From the NCBI RefSeq assembly GCF_002277895.1, contig NZ_CP022998.1, positions 496,001-560,000 of the forward strand: DNA of 64,000 nt. Reading direction: 5' to 3'. Positions 16,102 to 27,027 of this stretch are shown piece after piece (position 1 is the stretch's first letter; every line of letters begins with the position of its first letter). The stretch is from Rhizobium sp. 11515TR (lineage in GTDB: Bacteria; Pseudomonadota; Alphaproteobacteria; Rhizobiales; Rhizobiaceae). Position numbers and translations under genes: made by a program. The notes under the pieces were generated by a model. The model saw nothing but the letters and a program-made list of their open reading frames with translations, did no database searches and had not been told where the DNA came from.

Positions 16102-16164
16102 AGATTCTATGTGTTTCCGACGGGATCGTTTGCGGAGGTAGTCTATCGGTTTCCGGGGAGTTGA
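16102..16164 (+). pseudogene. Cupin C-terminal remnant (copy 3)
   Basis: RFYVFPTGSFAEVVYRFPGS then stop, matching FFYVFPTGSFADVVYRFPEN at the end of the intact cupin gene. Nothing of the gene body remains. It shows that a third copy of the module once lay next to the tRNA-Ser. Confidence 0.75.
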
Positions 16165-16227
16165 GGCGTTTTAGGCTATTGCGGCTGCTTGTTCAGTTCA
16201 CTTGAAAGTGACGGGTAGCGAAAGCCA

Positions 16228-16241
16228 AAATGGCGGAGAGG
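16228..16241. repeat. 14-bp tRNA-Ser 3' end (att-like, tRNA copy)
   Basis: Identical to 14851-14864. It contains the encoded CCA complement (TGG at 16231) and the acceptor bases of tRNA-Ser, a classic integrase target. Confidence 0.65.
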
Positions 16242-16320
16242 GTGGGATTTGAACCCACGATACCCTTGCAGGTATGCCGCATTTCGAGTGCGGTGCATTC
16301 GACCACTCTGCCACCTCTCC
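16231..16320 (-). tRNA. tRNA-Ser (CGA anticodon)
   Basis: A 90-nt cloverleaf on the minus strand: acceptor GGAGAGG/CCTCTCC with CCA, D arm GCAGAGTGGTCGAATGC, anticodon loop CTCGAAA (CGA), a long variable arm (ATACCTGCAAGGGTAT) and T arm GGGTTCAAATCCC. The long variable arm and anticodon identify serine (UCG codons). Confidence 0.95.
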
Positions 16321-16417
16321 GGTTATGCTGGTCGGCGCTTGTTCGGCGCGGGCTGTCTCATAGCGACAGAAGAGAGGGATGGCAAGGGTGAATATGAAAG
16401 CTTTTCATCCTTTTGCC

Positions 16418-16446
16418 TTGACAGATCAGAGGCGCTTATATATCCC
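16418..16446 (+). promoter_or_regulatory. Probable sigma-70 promoter of rplU-rpmA
   Basis: TTGACA (16418-16423) is followed by TATATC at 16439 (15-base spacing) or TATCCC at 16441 (17-base). It lies in the 305-base gap between tRNA-Ser and rplU. The long leader (about 170 bases) could carry ribosomal-protein control, but no known leader motif was recognised. Confidence 0.5.
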
Positions 16447-16625
16447 GTGCGACGCAATAGGTGTGGATAAGTCCGCGCCTTGCCAGCCCTGCTTCGCGCA
16501 GGGTTTCACCGGCAGAACTTTTTGAAGGCTCAAACCTTTGGAATCCCTGCTAAGTTTCGACTGATAAAAAGACGGCCGCTCGTCCCCGAGGCGAGAGAGC
16601 CGGAACGAACATGAAAGGATAAAAA

Positions 16626-16943
16626 ATGTTCGCAGTCATCAAGACCGGCGGTAAGCAGTACCGTGTGGCAGCCAACGACGTGCTGACCATCGAGAAGCTC
16701 GAAGTCACCGCCGGCGACACCGTAGAATTCACCGAAGTCCTCGTTATCGGCGAAGGCGCCGACGCTGCGATTGGTGCTCCCTTCGTCAAGGGCGCTTCCG
16801 TCAAGGCCGAAGTGGTCGAGCACAACCGCGGCAAGAAGGTCATCGCCTTCAAGAAGCGCCGTCGTCAGAACTCGAAGCGTTCGCGCGGCCATCGCCAGCA
16901 TCACACGGTTGTCCGCATCACGGACATCGTGGCTGCCAAGTAA
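16626..16943 (+). CDS. rplU: 50S ribosomal protein L21
   Basis: 105 residues, starting [26 protein letters not shown] and with the C-terminal signature [33 protein letters not shown]21 binds 23S rRNA domain I near L20. GAAAGGA precedes the ATG. It is paired with rpmA 32 bases downstream, the usual bacterial L21-L27 operon. Confidence 0.98.
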   Translation: MFAVIKTGGKQYRVAANDVLTIEKLEVTAGDTVEFTEVLVIGEGADAAIGAPFVKGASVKAEVVEHNRGKKVIAFKKRRRQNSKRSRGHRQHHTVVRITDIVAAK

Positions 16944-16975
16944 GTAACGGGATCAAGGTTTAAAGGAGAACTCCA

Positions 16976-17245
16976 ATGGCACACAAAAAAGCTGGCGGTT
17001 CCTCGCGCAACGGTCGCGATTCCGAATCCAAGCGCCTTGGCGTGAAGAAGTTCGGCGGCGAAGCCGTCATCGCAGGCAACATTATCGTGCGTCAGCGCGG
17101 CACGCAGTGGCACCCGGGTTCCAACGTTGGCCTCGGCAAGGATCACACGATTTTTGCGCTTACGGCGGGCAACGTGAACTACCGTACGAAGGCCAATGGC
17201 CGCGTGTACGTATCTGTAATGCCGAAAGCGGAAGCAGCGGAATAA
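16976..17245 (+). CDS. rpmA: 50S ribosomal protein L27
   Basis: 89 residues: [44 protein letters not shown] and [20 protein letters not shown] are the L27 signature. Its N-terminal tail reaches the peptidyl-transferase centre; here it begins directly with AHKK, with no cleavable leader as in Firmicutes. AAAGGAG precedes the ATG. A strong terminator follows at 17317. Confidence 0.98.
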   Translation: MAHKKAGGSSRNGRDSESKRLGVKKFGGEAVIAGNIIVRQRGTQWHPGSNVGLGKDHTIFALTAGNVNYRTKANGRVYVSVMPKAEAAE

Positions 17246-17316
17246 GCCGGTAGCGCTCTAAAACAGCCGGCGTCTCATCGACCCGGCTGACGCTACAAGG
17301 TTCAGTCAAGAAAACA

Positions 17317-17347
17317 GGGGAGATGGGGCGCCATCTCCCCTTTTTCT
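17317..17347 (+). terminator. Rho-independent terminator after rpmA
   Basis: GGGGAGATGG pairs with CCATCTCCCC around GGCG, followed directly by TTTTTC. It separates the ribosomal operon from the GNAT genes. Confidence 0.88.
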
Positions 17348-17374
17348 TTACCCTCAACCAAGGAGGACTGAACC

Positions 17375-18010
17375 ATGCAAGGCGAATTGTTAAGGGAAGA
17401 CCAATCAAGGTCTCCCGAAGAACGGCTGAGGCCGGATAGGTTAAGGACCGATTGCCCCGTCTTACTGTCGGAAAGGCTCGTTCTGCGCGCGCCCCACGAA
17501 GAAGACATCGACGCCCTTGCCCATCTCGCCAACAACGCCAATGTCGCCACAATGGTATCGCGTATGCCGCACCCGTATACGACCGCCGATGCCGCCGATT
17601 TCGTGCGACGCACGAAGCTTGGCGAGATTGGCAAGTGCGTCTATGCCATTACCAAAGCCGACAACGGCGCCTTTCTCGGTTGCTGCGGGGTAGAGCCCAC
17701 GGGTGATCCGAACACGGTCGAGATCGGCTACTGGCTGGGCGAACCCTACTGGAACCAGGGCTATACCACGGAAGCGGCCCATGCCCTCATCGACATGGTC
17801 TTCCGCACGCGTGAGAACGTCGCGCAGATCGATGCCCGCTGCCGGGTGACGAACGTCGCATCGCGGCGGGTCGTGCAGAAGTGCGGCTTCCAGTTCCAGG
17901 GATCCGGCCTTGCCGCTTCGCTGGCACTCGGCAGCACGGTACCCGTCGAATGGTACCGGCTCGACCGCAAGACCTGGATCTCGCTGCGCAGCTGGGGAGG
18001 CATGAGATGA
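17375..18010 (+). CDS. GNAT N-acetyltransferase (RimJ/RimL type)
   Basis: 211 residues: LLSERLVLRAPHEEDIDALAHLANNANVATMVSRMPHPYT is the RimJ/L N-terminal pattern. NTVEIGYWLGEPYWNQGYTTEAAHALIDMVF carries the acetyl-CoA pyrophosphate loop (Q/R-x-x-G-x-A variant NQGYTTEA), and NVASRRVVQKCGFQFQGSGL ends the fold. AGGAGG precedes the ATG. It overlaps the next GNAT gene by 4 bases. Substrate unknown; the pair sits between rpmA and obgE, as in other rhizobia. Confidence 0.85.
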   Translation: MQGELLREDQSRSPEERLRPDRLRTDCPVLLSERLVLRAPHEEDIDALAHLANNANVATMVSRMPHPYTTADAADFVRRTKLGEIGKCVYAITKADNGAFLGCCGVEPTGDPNTVEIGYWLGEPYWNQGYTTEAAHALIDMVFRTRENVAQIDARCRVTNVASRRVVQKCGFQFQGSGLAASLALGSTVPVEWYRLDRKTWISLRSWGGMR

Positions 18011-18594
18011 ACGCTCTCGCCCTCACCCGCCGCGATGCCCGGATTTTGACGCCTGGGCCAACGCCGGTCATCCAGACCGGCCGACTGACGCTGCGCCCGC
18101 ACCGGCTCAGCGACGCCGATATGATTGCGGAATCGCTTTCGGATTTCGCCGTCACCCGCATGCTGGCCCGCGTTCCCGCGCCCTATGACCGGCAGGATGC
18201 GCTCGACTGGCTGGTCGAGCACACCTCCGGCCTGGGCATGGATTGGCAGCTGGCCATCACGGAGCGGGATGACGCCCATATCGGCTCCGTCGGCATCGAG
18301 CTTCGCCACGGCCGCTGGCACCTCGGTTATTGGCTGAACCGCTTCTACTGGCGGCAAGGCATCATGACCGAAGCGGTCAAGGCTTCGCTCGAACGTTTTG
18401 CCCGCCGCATGCCCGAAGTCGCCGTTCATTCCGGCGTCTTCGCCGACAATCCGGCATCCTTGAAGCTGCAGCAGAAGCTCGGCTTCGAGATCACAGGCTG
18501 CTCGGAGATCTACAGCTTTGCCCGCAACACCATGGTTCCGCATATCGAAACCGTGCTGAAGCCGGGCGCGCTGCGGCTCTCGCATACGGCCTGA
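18007..18594 (+). CDS. GNAT N-acetyltransferase (RimJ/RimL type), second of pair
   Basis: 195 residues: IQTGRLTLRPHRLSDADMIAESLSDFAVTRMLARVPAPY at the N-terminus, GRWHLGYWLNRFYWRQGIMTEAVKASLERFA as the CoA loop (RQGIMTEA), and NPASLKLQQKLGFEITG near the C-terminus. Its ATG overlaps the TGA of the preceding acetyltransferase, so the two are co-translated and may have arisen by duplication. The substrate is not evident. Confidence 0.85.
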   Translation: MNALALTRRDARILTPGPTPVIQTGRLTLRPHRLSDADMIAESLSDFAVTRMLARVPAPYDRQDALDWLVEHTSGLGMDWQLAITERDDAHIGSVGIELRHGRWHLGYWLNRFYWRQGIMTEAVKASLERFARRMPEVAVHSGVFADNPASLKLQQKLGFEITGCSEIYSFARNTMVPHIETVLKPGALRLSHTA

Positions 18595-18800
18595 GGCCCT
18601 GAAAATCGGTCATCGCTGGCCCGCCCGGCGATGACCATCATGCCAATCGTACAGTTCCGCCCTTTATGGTGCTGGAACCGCACGATATTCTTTGACCTCA
18701 GCCCGAAGCGCCTATATCGAAGGCGACATGACGGGCAAACGGCCGCCCTATGTATCTTTTGGATGCAGAGGAAGCGGCAGATATTGAAAAGAGCGCATAG

Positions 18801-21131
<2,331 letters not shown>

Positions 21132-21139
<8 letters not shown>

Positions 21140-22415
21140 TACTGTCGCACAAAGCCCCGACATCGACGCGCTGATGAACGATATCGGCCGCAAGGCCCGG
21201 GCTGCGTCGCGACCGTTGGCTTTCGCGTCGACGGAGAGCAAGAACAAGGCACTGAACGCCATGGCGGATGCCATTCTGGCTCGTAAGGATCATATCCTCG
21301 CTGAAAACGCAAAAGACCTGAAAGACGTCGAGGGTACCGACATGCTCGCCTCCTTCGTCGACCGCCTGACGTTGAATGACAAGCGCATCGCCGAGATGGC
21401 AGACGGCATCCGCGCCATTGCTGCCCTCGCCGATCCCGTCGGCGAAGTCATCGCCGCCTGGGATCGTCCGAATGGCCTGAAGATCGAACGCGTCCGCACG
21501 CCGCTTGGCGTCATCGGCGTCATATTCGAAAGCCGGCCGAACGTGACGGCCGACGCCGGCGCGCTGTGCCTGAAGGCTGGCAACGCCGTGATCCTGCGTT
21601 GCGGCAGCGACTCGCGCCGCTCCTCGCAGGCGATCCATGAGTGCCTGGTCGAAGGATTGAAGGCAGCAGGCTTGCCGGAACATGCCATCCAGCTTGTGCC
21701 CGTCAGCGATCGCGCCGCCGTCGGCGCCATGCTGCGCGGCCTCGAAGGCAATATCGACGTCATCGTGCCGCGCGGCGGCAAGAGCCTCGTCGGACGCGTG
21801 CAGACCGAGGCGCGCGTGCCGGTCTTTGCCCATCTAGAAGGCCTCTGCCACATCTATATCGATGCCTCGGCCGATCTCGACATGGCGAAATCCATCGTCG
21901 TCAACGCCAAGATGCGCCGCACCGGCATTTGCGGTGCCGCTGAAACACTGCTGGTCGACAAGAAGGTCGCTTCCACCCATCTGAGGCCGCTGCTTGACGG
22001 CCTTGCCGCGGCAGGCTGCGAAATCCGTGGCTCCGCCGATGTCCTGCAGCTCGTTCCCGGCCTCAAGGCGGCCACGGAAGAGGATTGGACGACCGAATAT
22101 CTGGCCGCGATCATCTCGGTCGCGCTGGTCGACGGCATTTCCGGGGCAGTTGGCCATATCGGCAAATATTCGTCGAACCATACCGAAGCCGTGATTGCCG
22201 AAGACCCTGATGTTGTCGAACGCTTTTTCACCGAGATCGACTCGGCGATCCTGCTGCACAATGCCTCGACACAATTTGCCGATGGCGGCGAATTCGGCAT
22301 GGGTGCGGAAATCGGCATCGCCACCGGCAAGATGCATGCGCGCGGGCCTGTCGGCGTCGAACAGCTCACTTCCTTCAAATATCGCGTTCGCGGCACCGGA
22401 CAGATACGGCCCTGA
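21132..22415 (+). CDS. proA: Gamma-glutamyl phosphate reductase
   Basis: 427 residues: [53 protein letters not shown], the catalytic cysteine in [16 protein letters not shown], and the C-terminal [30 protein letters not shown]. It reduces gamma-glutamyl phosphate to glutamate semialdehyde using NADPH. ATG 21132 is preferred because AAGGA lies 8-12 bases upstream; the ATG at 21123 lies inside that site. Overlaps proB by 8 bases. Confidence 0.97.
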
Positions 22416-22416
22416 C

Positions 22417-23034
22417 GTGCTGACAGAAGAGATCGATCAACGCTATCTGCGCATGCCCCATGCCGAGCGCGGCATGGTGGTCGGTCTTTTCGGCGGGTCC
22501 TTCAATCCGCCGCATGAAGGGCATGCACTGGTTGCCGAGATCGCCATCCGCCGGCTTAGCCTCGATCAGCTCTGGTGGATGGTAACGCCGGGCAACCCGC
22601 TGAAGAGCCGCAATCATCTGGCGCCGCTTGCCGAACGCATCGCGCTCAGCGAGCAGATCCTCCACAATCCGCGCATCAAGGTGACAGCTTTCGAGCAGAC
22701 GCTGGGCATGAGCTACACGGCCAATACGCTGGCGCATGTGAAGGCGCGCAACCGTCACGTCCACTTCATCTGGATCATGGGCGCCGACAGCCTGAACACG
22801 TTCCATCGCTGGCAGAAATGGCAGGAAATCGCGCAAACCTTTCCGATCGCTGTCATCGACCGGCCGGGATCGACGCTCTCCTATCTCTCGGCCAAGATGG
22901 CCAAGACCTTCCACTACGCACGCGTGGATGAAGATGACGCACGCGTACTCTGGAAGAAGCGTGCGCCGGCTTGGACCTTTATCCATGGACCGCGTTCGGC
23001 ACTGAGCTCGACCGCCTTGCGCGCCGCTCAATAA
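22417..23034 (+). CDS. nadD: Nicotinate-nucleotide adenylyltransferase
   Basis: 205 residues from GTG 22417. The nucleotidyltransferase motif GLFGGSFNPPHEGHALVAEIA (HxGH as HEGH) and the distal SALSSTALR (ISSTxxR family) are present, with FIWIMGADSLNTFHRWQKWQEIA in between. It transfers AMP to nicotinate mononucleotide in NAD synthesis. GTG directly follows the proA stop; a later in-frame ATG at 22453 is the alternative. In many rhizobia nadD is followed directly by rsfS; here about 15 kb of DNA, including the mod genes and an island, separates them. Confidence 0.94.
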   Translation: MLTEEIDQRYLRMPHAERGMVVGLFGGSFNPPHEGHALVAEIAIRRLSLDQLWWMVTPGNPLKSRNHLAPLAERIALSEQILHNPRIKVTAFEQTLGMSYTANTLAHVKARNRHVHFIWIMGADSLNTFHRWQKWQEIAQTFPIAVIDRPGSTLSYLSAKMAKTFHYARVDEDDARVLWKKRAPAWTFIHGPRSALSSTALRAAQ

Positions 23035-23063
23035 TTCCGCCAATTTTTTGGGAAGCCTGAAAA

Positions 23064-23177
23064 ATAAAAAGCCCGACGCGGGAGGAGGTGCGTCGGGCTT
23101 TTGAACCTGATCAGCAACTGGGAGGAGGAGAGTTGCTGATCCATATCGGACGGCATTGGGAGGAGGAGATCGCCGTC
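23064..23177 (-). ncRNA. nfeR1: Alpha-r14/NfeR1-family small regulatory RNA
   Basis: The minus strand gives about 114 nt with three stem-loops, each exposing CCTCCTCCC (anti-Shine-Dalgarno). The arms are GACGGC (23149-23154)/GCCGTC (23172-23177), an 11-bp perfect stem 23109-23119/23131-23141, and a terminator stem 23067-23079/23090-23102 followed by TTTTTATTTTT. CATAAT (23189-23184) is a likely -10. Three stem-loops with anti-SD loops are the description of the alphaproteobacterial NfeR1 sRNA, which represses translation of transporter mRNAs and aids osmoadaptation and nodulation. Strand is set by the T-run and -10. Confidence 0.82.
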
Positions 23178-23547
23178 TCGATGATTATGTTTTACCAGAT
23201 TCTACCGATTGATAAATGGGCGATTGCGCAATGCAGCAATGCATAGGCAGCATGGCTGCTAAAATTTTCTGCCCAAAAAACGCTTCTTTTGGAGATTTCC
23301 CGCAGCTTGATTTTAAGTGTGAGACTTAATTCGGCGAAAGAATGGCGCGAGATCCCACGTTTCGTAACGTTACGTCTTGCTTCGTGAGCGTTCGCCAATT
23401 CACTGAGCAAATTCAGTCATGCATTTTTGTAATGCCCAAAACCGCTCATATGCACTGCGCTACGGAAAATCCATAGAATTCGTAGGCTTACGCGCTCCGT
23501 ATCGCGATGTATTTTTGCAAATACGTCCCTAGCCAAGCCTCACATAG

Positions 23548-23571
23548 CGTTATATCTGTCCAAATATGTCG
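23548..23571. promoter_or_regulatory. ModE box upstream of modA
   Basis: CGTTATAT (23548-23555), an 8-base spacer, then ATATGTCG (23564-23571). The left arm equals the E. coli modA operator arm and the right arm matches its complement at 6 of 8 bases, with the same 24-bp overall length. It lies 20 bases before modA, where molybdate-bound ModE would repress. Confidence 0.62.
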
Positions 23572-23591
23572 ACATCTTTGGAGAATTAAGG

Positions 23592-24389
23592 ATGACAATC
23601 AGCCGACGCCAATGGATCAAGCTTGCAACCGCCGCAGTATCAGCCGCATGGCTCGGCCTTTCGGTGATTCCGGCGCCGGCCTTCGCCGCCGACAAGATCG
23701 TCGTCTTTGCTGCCGCCAGCATGAAGAACGCGCTCGACAACGCCGATGCCGCCTTCACCAAGGAAACCGGCAAGGAGGTCACCGTCTCCTACGCGGCGAG
23801 CGGACCGCTTGCAAAGCAGCTTGAAAACGGCGCGCCGGCTGATGTTTTCATCTCCGCCGATACCAATTGGATGGATTATGTCGCCAGCAAGAAGCTGATC
23901 AAGGATGATAGCCGCATCAACCTGTTGGGTAACAAGCTCGTTCTCGTCGCCGCCAAGGACAAGGCGAAGCCGGTCGAGATCAAGCAGGGCTTCGATCTGG
24001 CTAACCTGCTCGGCGACGGCCGGCTGGCGATAGGCCAGCCGGAATCGGTGCCAGCAGGCAAATACGGCAAGACGGCGCTCGAAAAGCTCGGCGTCTGGGC
24101 TTCAGTCGAAAAGAAGGTCGCCGGCGCTGAAAGCGTGCGTGCCGCCCTCGCGCTCGTTTCGCGCGGCGAAGCGCCTTACGGCATCGTCTATGAGACCGAT
24201 GTCTCGGCCGATCCGGGCGTTGCCGTCGTCGGCACCTTCCCGGCAGATAGCCATCCGCCGATCGTCTACCCGATCGCCATCACCAGCAGCAGCAAGAACC
24301 CGGACGTACAAGCCTATTTCGACTTTCTGAAATCGGCTAAGGCTGTTCCGTTCTTCGAGCATGAGGGCTTCACGATCCTGAAGCAGTGA
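23592..24389 (+). CDS. modA: Molybdate ABC transporter substrate-binding protein
   Basis: 265 residues: SBP with DKIVVFAAASMKNALDNADAAFTKETGKEVTVSYAASGPLAKQLENGAPADVFISADTNWMDYV, NKLVLVAAKD, RLAIGQPESVPAGKYGKTALEKLG and YGIVYETDVSADPGVAVVGTFPADSHPPIVYPIAI, the ModA pattern of oxyanion-binding serines and tyrosine. The leader MTISRRQWIKLATAAVSAAW carries a twin-arginine motif (SRRQWIK), so export may be by Tat. It binds molybdate or tungstate in the periplasm. It is first in modABC behind a ModE box. Confidence 0.95.
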   Translation: MTISRRQWIKLATAAVSAAWLGLSVIPAPAFAADKIVVFAAASMKNALDNADAAFTKETGKEVTVSYAASGPLAKQLENGAPADVFISADTNWMDYVASKKLIKDDSRINLLGNKLVLVAAKDKAKPVEIKQGFDLANLLGDGRLAIGQPESVPAGKYGKTALEKLGVWASVEKKVAGAESVRAALALVSRGEAPYGIVYETDVSADPGVAVVGTFPADSHPPIVYPIAITSSSKNPDVQAYFDFLKSAKAVPFFEHEGFTILKQ

Positions 24390-24428
24390 GCGTCATCACC
24401 GCAAGTCAGGTATGAAAAGTTCAAGCCA

Positions 24429-24457
24429 TCAGGCTCGCTGACTCGTGGCGAGCCTGA
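24429..24457 (+). promoter_or_regulatory. Hairpin between modA and modB
   Basis: TCAGGCTCGC (24429-24438) pairs perfectly with GCGAGCCTGA (24448-24457) over a nine-base loop, with only a short T stretch after it. It likely lowers read-through or protects the modA message, giving more binding protein than permease. Confidence 0.5.
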
Positions 24458-24478
24458 GATGTTTTAAGGGGCGGGTAT

Positions 24479-25180
24479 TTGGAAGCGTTGGGTCTGAGCA
24501 GCGACGAATGGACTGCAATAGAGCTGAGCCTGCGCGTTTCCATTGTCGCCATGCTGGTCAGCCTACCCTTCGGCATTGTCGTTGCCCTCCTGCTCGCACG
24601 CGGCCGGTTCTGGGGTAAATCGGTCCTCAATGGCGTCATCCATCTGCCGCTGATCCTGCCGCCCGTCGTCACCGGCTTCATCCTCCTGATCCTCTTCGGC
24701 CGAAAGGGGCCGATCGGATCTTTACTTGATCAATATCTCGGCCTCGTCTTCTCCTTCCGCTGGACGGGTGCCGCACTTGCCTGCGGCGTCATGGGCTTTC
24801 CGCTGATGGTCAGAAGCATCCGCCTGTCGATCGAAGCCGTTGACCGCAAGCTGGAGGAAGCCGCCGGCACGCTGGGCGCCAGCCCCATCTGGACCTTTCT
24901 GACGATCACGCTGCCCTTGATCCTGCCCGGGATCATCGCCGGCATGATCCTCTCCTTCGCCAAGGCCATGGGCGAATTCGGCGCCACCATCACCTTCGTC
25001 TCCAACATTCCCGGCGAGACCCAGACGCTATCTTCGGCGATCTACACCTTCACGCAGGTTCCAGGCGGCGATGCCGGCGCCATGCGCCTGACCATCGTCG
25101 CCATCGTCATTTCCATGGCGGCGCTGCTCGCCTCGGAATTCCTCGCCTATCTCGCAGGCCGCAGGGTAGATTTCGAATGA
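24479..25180 (+). CDS. modB: Molybdate ABC transporter permease
   Basis: 233 residues with five to six membrane helices and the permease EAA loop [60 protein letters not shown], a ModB/CysT hallmark. The start appears to be TTG at 24479 ([21 protein letters not shown]), with GGGGCGGG upstream; no ATG occurs before the first helix. The stop overlaps the modC start by ATGA. Confidence 0.95.
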   Translation: MEALGLSSDEWTAIELSLRVSIVAMLVSLPFGIVVALLLARGRFWGKSVLNGVIHLPLILPPVVTGFILLILFGRKGPIGSLLDQYLGLVFSFRWTGAALACGVMGFPLMVRSIRLSIEAVDRKLEEAAGTLGASPIWTFLTITLPLILPGIIAGMILSFAKAMGEFGATITFVSNIPGETQTLSSAIYTFTQVPGGDAGAMRLTIVAIVISMAALLASEFLAYLAGRRVDFE

Positions 25181-26250
25181 CGCTTTCAGTCGATATCCGC
25201 CACCGCCTTGGCGCCTTTTCCCTGGAAGCCGCATTCACGTCCGATGGCGGCGTGACGGCCCTTTTCGGCCGCTCCGGCTCCGGCAAGACGTCGATCGTCC
25301 GTATCATTGCCGGCCTGACACGCCCTGATTACGGCAGCGTCAGCCTGGACGATACGGTGCTCGCGGACACCGACAGACAAATCTTCGTGCCGCGTCACCG
25401 CCGCCGCTTCGGCTATGTCTTCCAGGAAGCACGCCTGTTTCCGCATCTATCCGTGCGGCAGAACCTCAATTACGGCCGCTGGTTCGCATCCAAAAGCGAG
25501 CGCAGCGAAAGCTTCGATGGTGTCGTCGATCTCCTCGGCATCGGCGCACTGCTCGACCGGCGCCCGGCAAAGCTCTCGGGCGGCGAAAAGCAGCGCGTCG
25601 CGATCGGGCGCGCCCTGCTCTCCTCTCCGCGGCTCCTGCTGATGGACGAACCGCTGGCAGCACTCGACGAGGCCCGCAAGGCGGAAATCCTTCCCTATCT
25701 CGAGCGGCTTCGCGACGAGACCAATATACCGATCATTTATGTCAGCCATTCGATCTCCGAAGTGGCGCGCCTCGCCAACCGTGTCGTCGTCATGCGCGAC
25801 GGCAAGGTCGAGGCGATCGGCGCCGCCGTCGACATCTTCAGCCAGCTCTCCGGCCCGCTGGCGGAAGACCGACGCGAAGCTGGTGTGCTGCTGGAAGGCC
25901 GCGTCGAAGCGATCGACGATAACAATCATCTCACCGTCGTCGCCCTGAAGGCGGCAAGATTGATCGTGCCGGGACAGGTAGCCGTGGTCGGCAAGACGGT
26001 GCGTGTCCATATTCCCGCCCGTGACGTCATGCTGGCGACGACGCGGCCGGAGGGTCTCAGCGCCCTCAATATCCTCGGCGGCGAAGTGCTGGGAATCGGC
26101 ACGGCGGCTGACGGGACGGCTGAGATCAGGGTCGATTGCGGCGGCGACATCGTCACTGCCCGCATCACGCAATTCTCGGCCGAACGGCTGGGGCTGCGCA
26201 TCGGGCTGCCGGTCCATGCGGTCATCAAGACAGTGGCGCTCGAACATTAG
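25177..26250 (+). CDS. modC: Molybdate ABC transporter ATP-binding protein
   Basis: 357 residues: Walker [11 protein letters not shown]-loop [16 protein letters not shown], signature [16 protein letters not shown], Walker [13 protein letters not shown] and the H-loop histidine in YVSHSISEV, then a C-terminal TOBE/Mop domain (about 285-355) that binds molybdate. It powers ModB. The 3' end abuts the convergent modE, whose stop directly follows. Confidence 0.96.
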   Translation: MTLSVDIRHRLGAFSLEAAFTSDGGVTALFGRSGSGKTSIVRIIAGLTRPDYGSVSLDDTVLADTDRQIFVPRHRRRFGYVFQEARLFPHLSVRQNLNYGRWFASKSERSESFDGVVDLLGIGALLDRRPAKLSGGEKQRVAIGRALLSSPRLLLMDEPLAALDEARKAEILPYLERLRDETNIPIIYVSHSISEVARLANRVVVMRDGKVEAIGAAVDIFSQLSGPLAEDRREAGVLLEGRVEAIDDNNHLTVVALKAARLIVPGQVAVVGKTVRVHIPARDVMLATTRPEGLSALNILGGEVLGIGTAADGTAEIRVDCGGDIVTARITQFSAERLGLRIGLPVHAVIKTVALEH

Positions 26251-26634
26251 TCAGGATTTTTTCGAAGAAGCGTCCGTCGAGCTGCGATTGGCTTCGAGCC
26301 AGTTCAGGTCATCGGCTATTGCCGCGCGCAGCGTCGTTTCCATGCCGCGGAACCGCCGCAGCAACTCCTCGCCAAACGGCGTCAGGGCGGCGCCGCCACC
26401 CTTCTGGCCGCCGCGTTGCGATTCGACGACCGGTTCGCGGAACATATGATTGAGTTCGCTGATAAGCAGCCAGGCCCGGCGATAGGACATGTCCATGGCG
26501 CGGCCGGCGGCCGAGATCGAGCCGGTCTCCTGAATATGCTCGAGAAGCTCCATCTTGCCGCGCCCAAGCCGATCCTGCCCCGAAAAGCTGATGCGGAGAA
26601 TGGGCTTCAACGATGACTGCGGAGCGTCGGTCAT
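26251..26634 (-). CDS. modE: ModE-type molybdate regulator, HTH domain only
   Basis: 127 residues: LKPILRISFSGQDRLGRGKMELLEHIQETGSISAAGRAMDMSYRRAWLLISELNHMFREPVVESQRGGQKGGGAALTPFGEELLRRFRGME is the LysR-like winged helix of ModE. The C-terminal molybdate-binding (Mop) domains are absent; such short ModE proteins are common in Rhizobiales. It is convergent with modC. Its first 45 codons or so lie in a 317-bp repeat that recurs at 37547-37863. Confidence 0.88.
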   Translation of the reverse strand: MTDAPQSSLKPILRISFSGQDRLGRGKMELLEHIQETGSISAAGRAMDMSYRRAWLLISELNHMFREPVVESQRGGQKGGGAALTPFGEELLRRFRGMETTLRAAIADDLNWLEANRSSTDASSKKS

Positions 26635-26814
26635 GGCGCCTGTAACGGTTTGGTCTCAATGGTTTATAGGCGGCTTTCGCGCGCCTGTACATGCCGGGGA
26701 GAATGGACGGAAGACGGTAGCGGCCTATCTGATTTCCAATACAACGGCGCACTTCCAAACAGAAGTGCCGCGAGTTCTTCATCGTCGCACGGATGGGAAA
26801 AACAATGCCGGCTT
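26498..26814. repeat. 317-bp direct repeat, left copy (modE 5' half to DUF1330 start)
   Basis: Identical to 37547-37863 except at 26792 and 26808. It covers the modE N-terminal codons, the modE promoter region and the first codons of a DUF1330 gene. Here modE is whole and the DUF1330 gene is cut off; at the right copy the reverse is true. Together they bracket the glycan island. Confidence 0.95.
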
Positions 26815-27027
26815 TGACCGCAAAATGCCCTGGCGATCAATTACTCACTGACGCTGCGCCGTTCCGTTTTGATCGCGGCTTTTTGAGTGCATAAGTTCCC
26901 TCTCGGTTACATGCAGGATGGTGGCGGCTTGTTGACTCTTACTCTTTATGAAGGCAATTACAGTATTATGGTTGGGACCACGTAATTTTCTTCGTGTAAG
27001 TTGAATTTATTTCCGGGAGCAGTATTT
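26635..27027. other. Junction of the chromosomal backbone and the island
   Basis: No gene. 26635-26814 is the end of the left repeat, with the orphaned DUF1330 start codon at 26805 (MPALTAKCPGDQLLTD, then stop). From 26815 the sequence becomes AT-richer, marking the left edge of the island. TTGACTCTTACTCTTTATGAAG near 26934 could be a promoter for the first island gene. Confidence 0.55.

Noticed and set aside
23070..23170. Three GGGAGGAGG tracts read as ribosome sites on the plus strand
   Set aside because: No start codons follow them; the T-run and -10 point to a minus-strand sRNA with anti-SD loops.
23064..23177. CRISPR-like array from three repeated GGGAGGAGG units
   Set aside because: Repeats are only 9-11 bases, sit in different stem contexts and have no spacers of even length; no cas genes.
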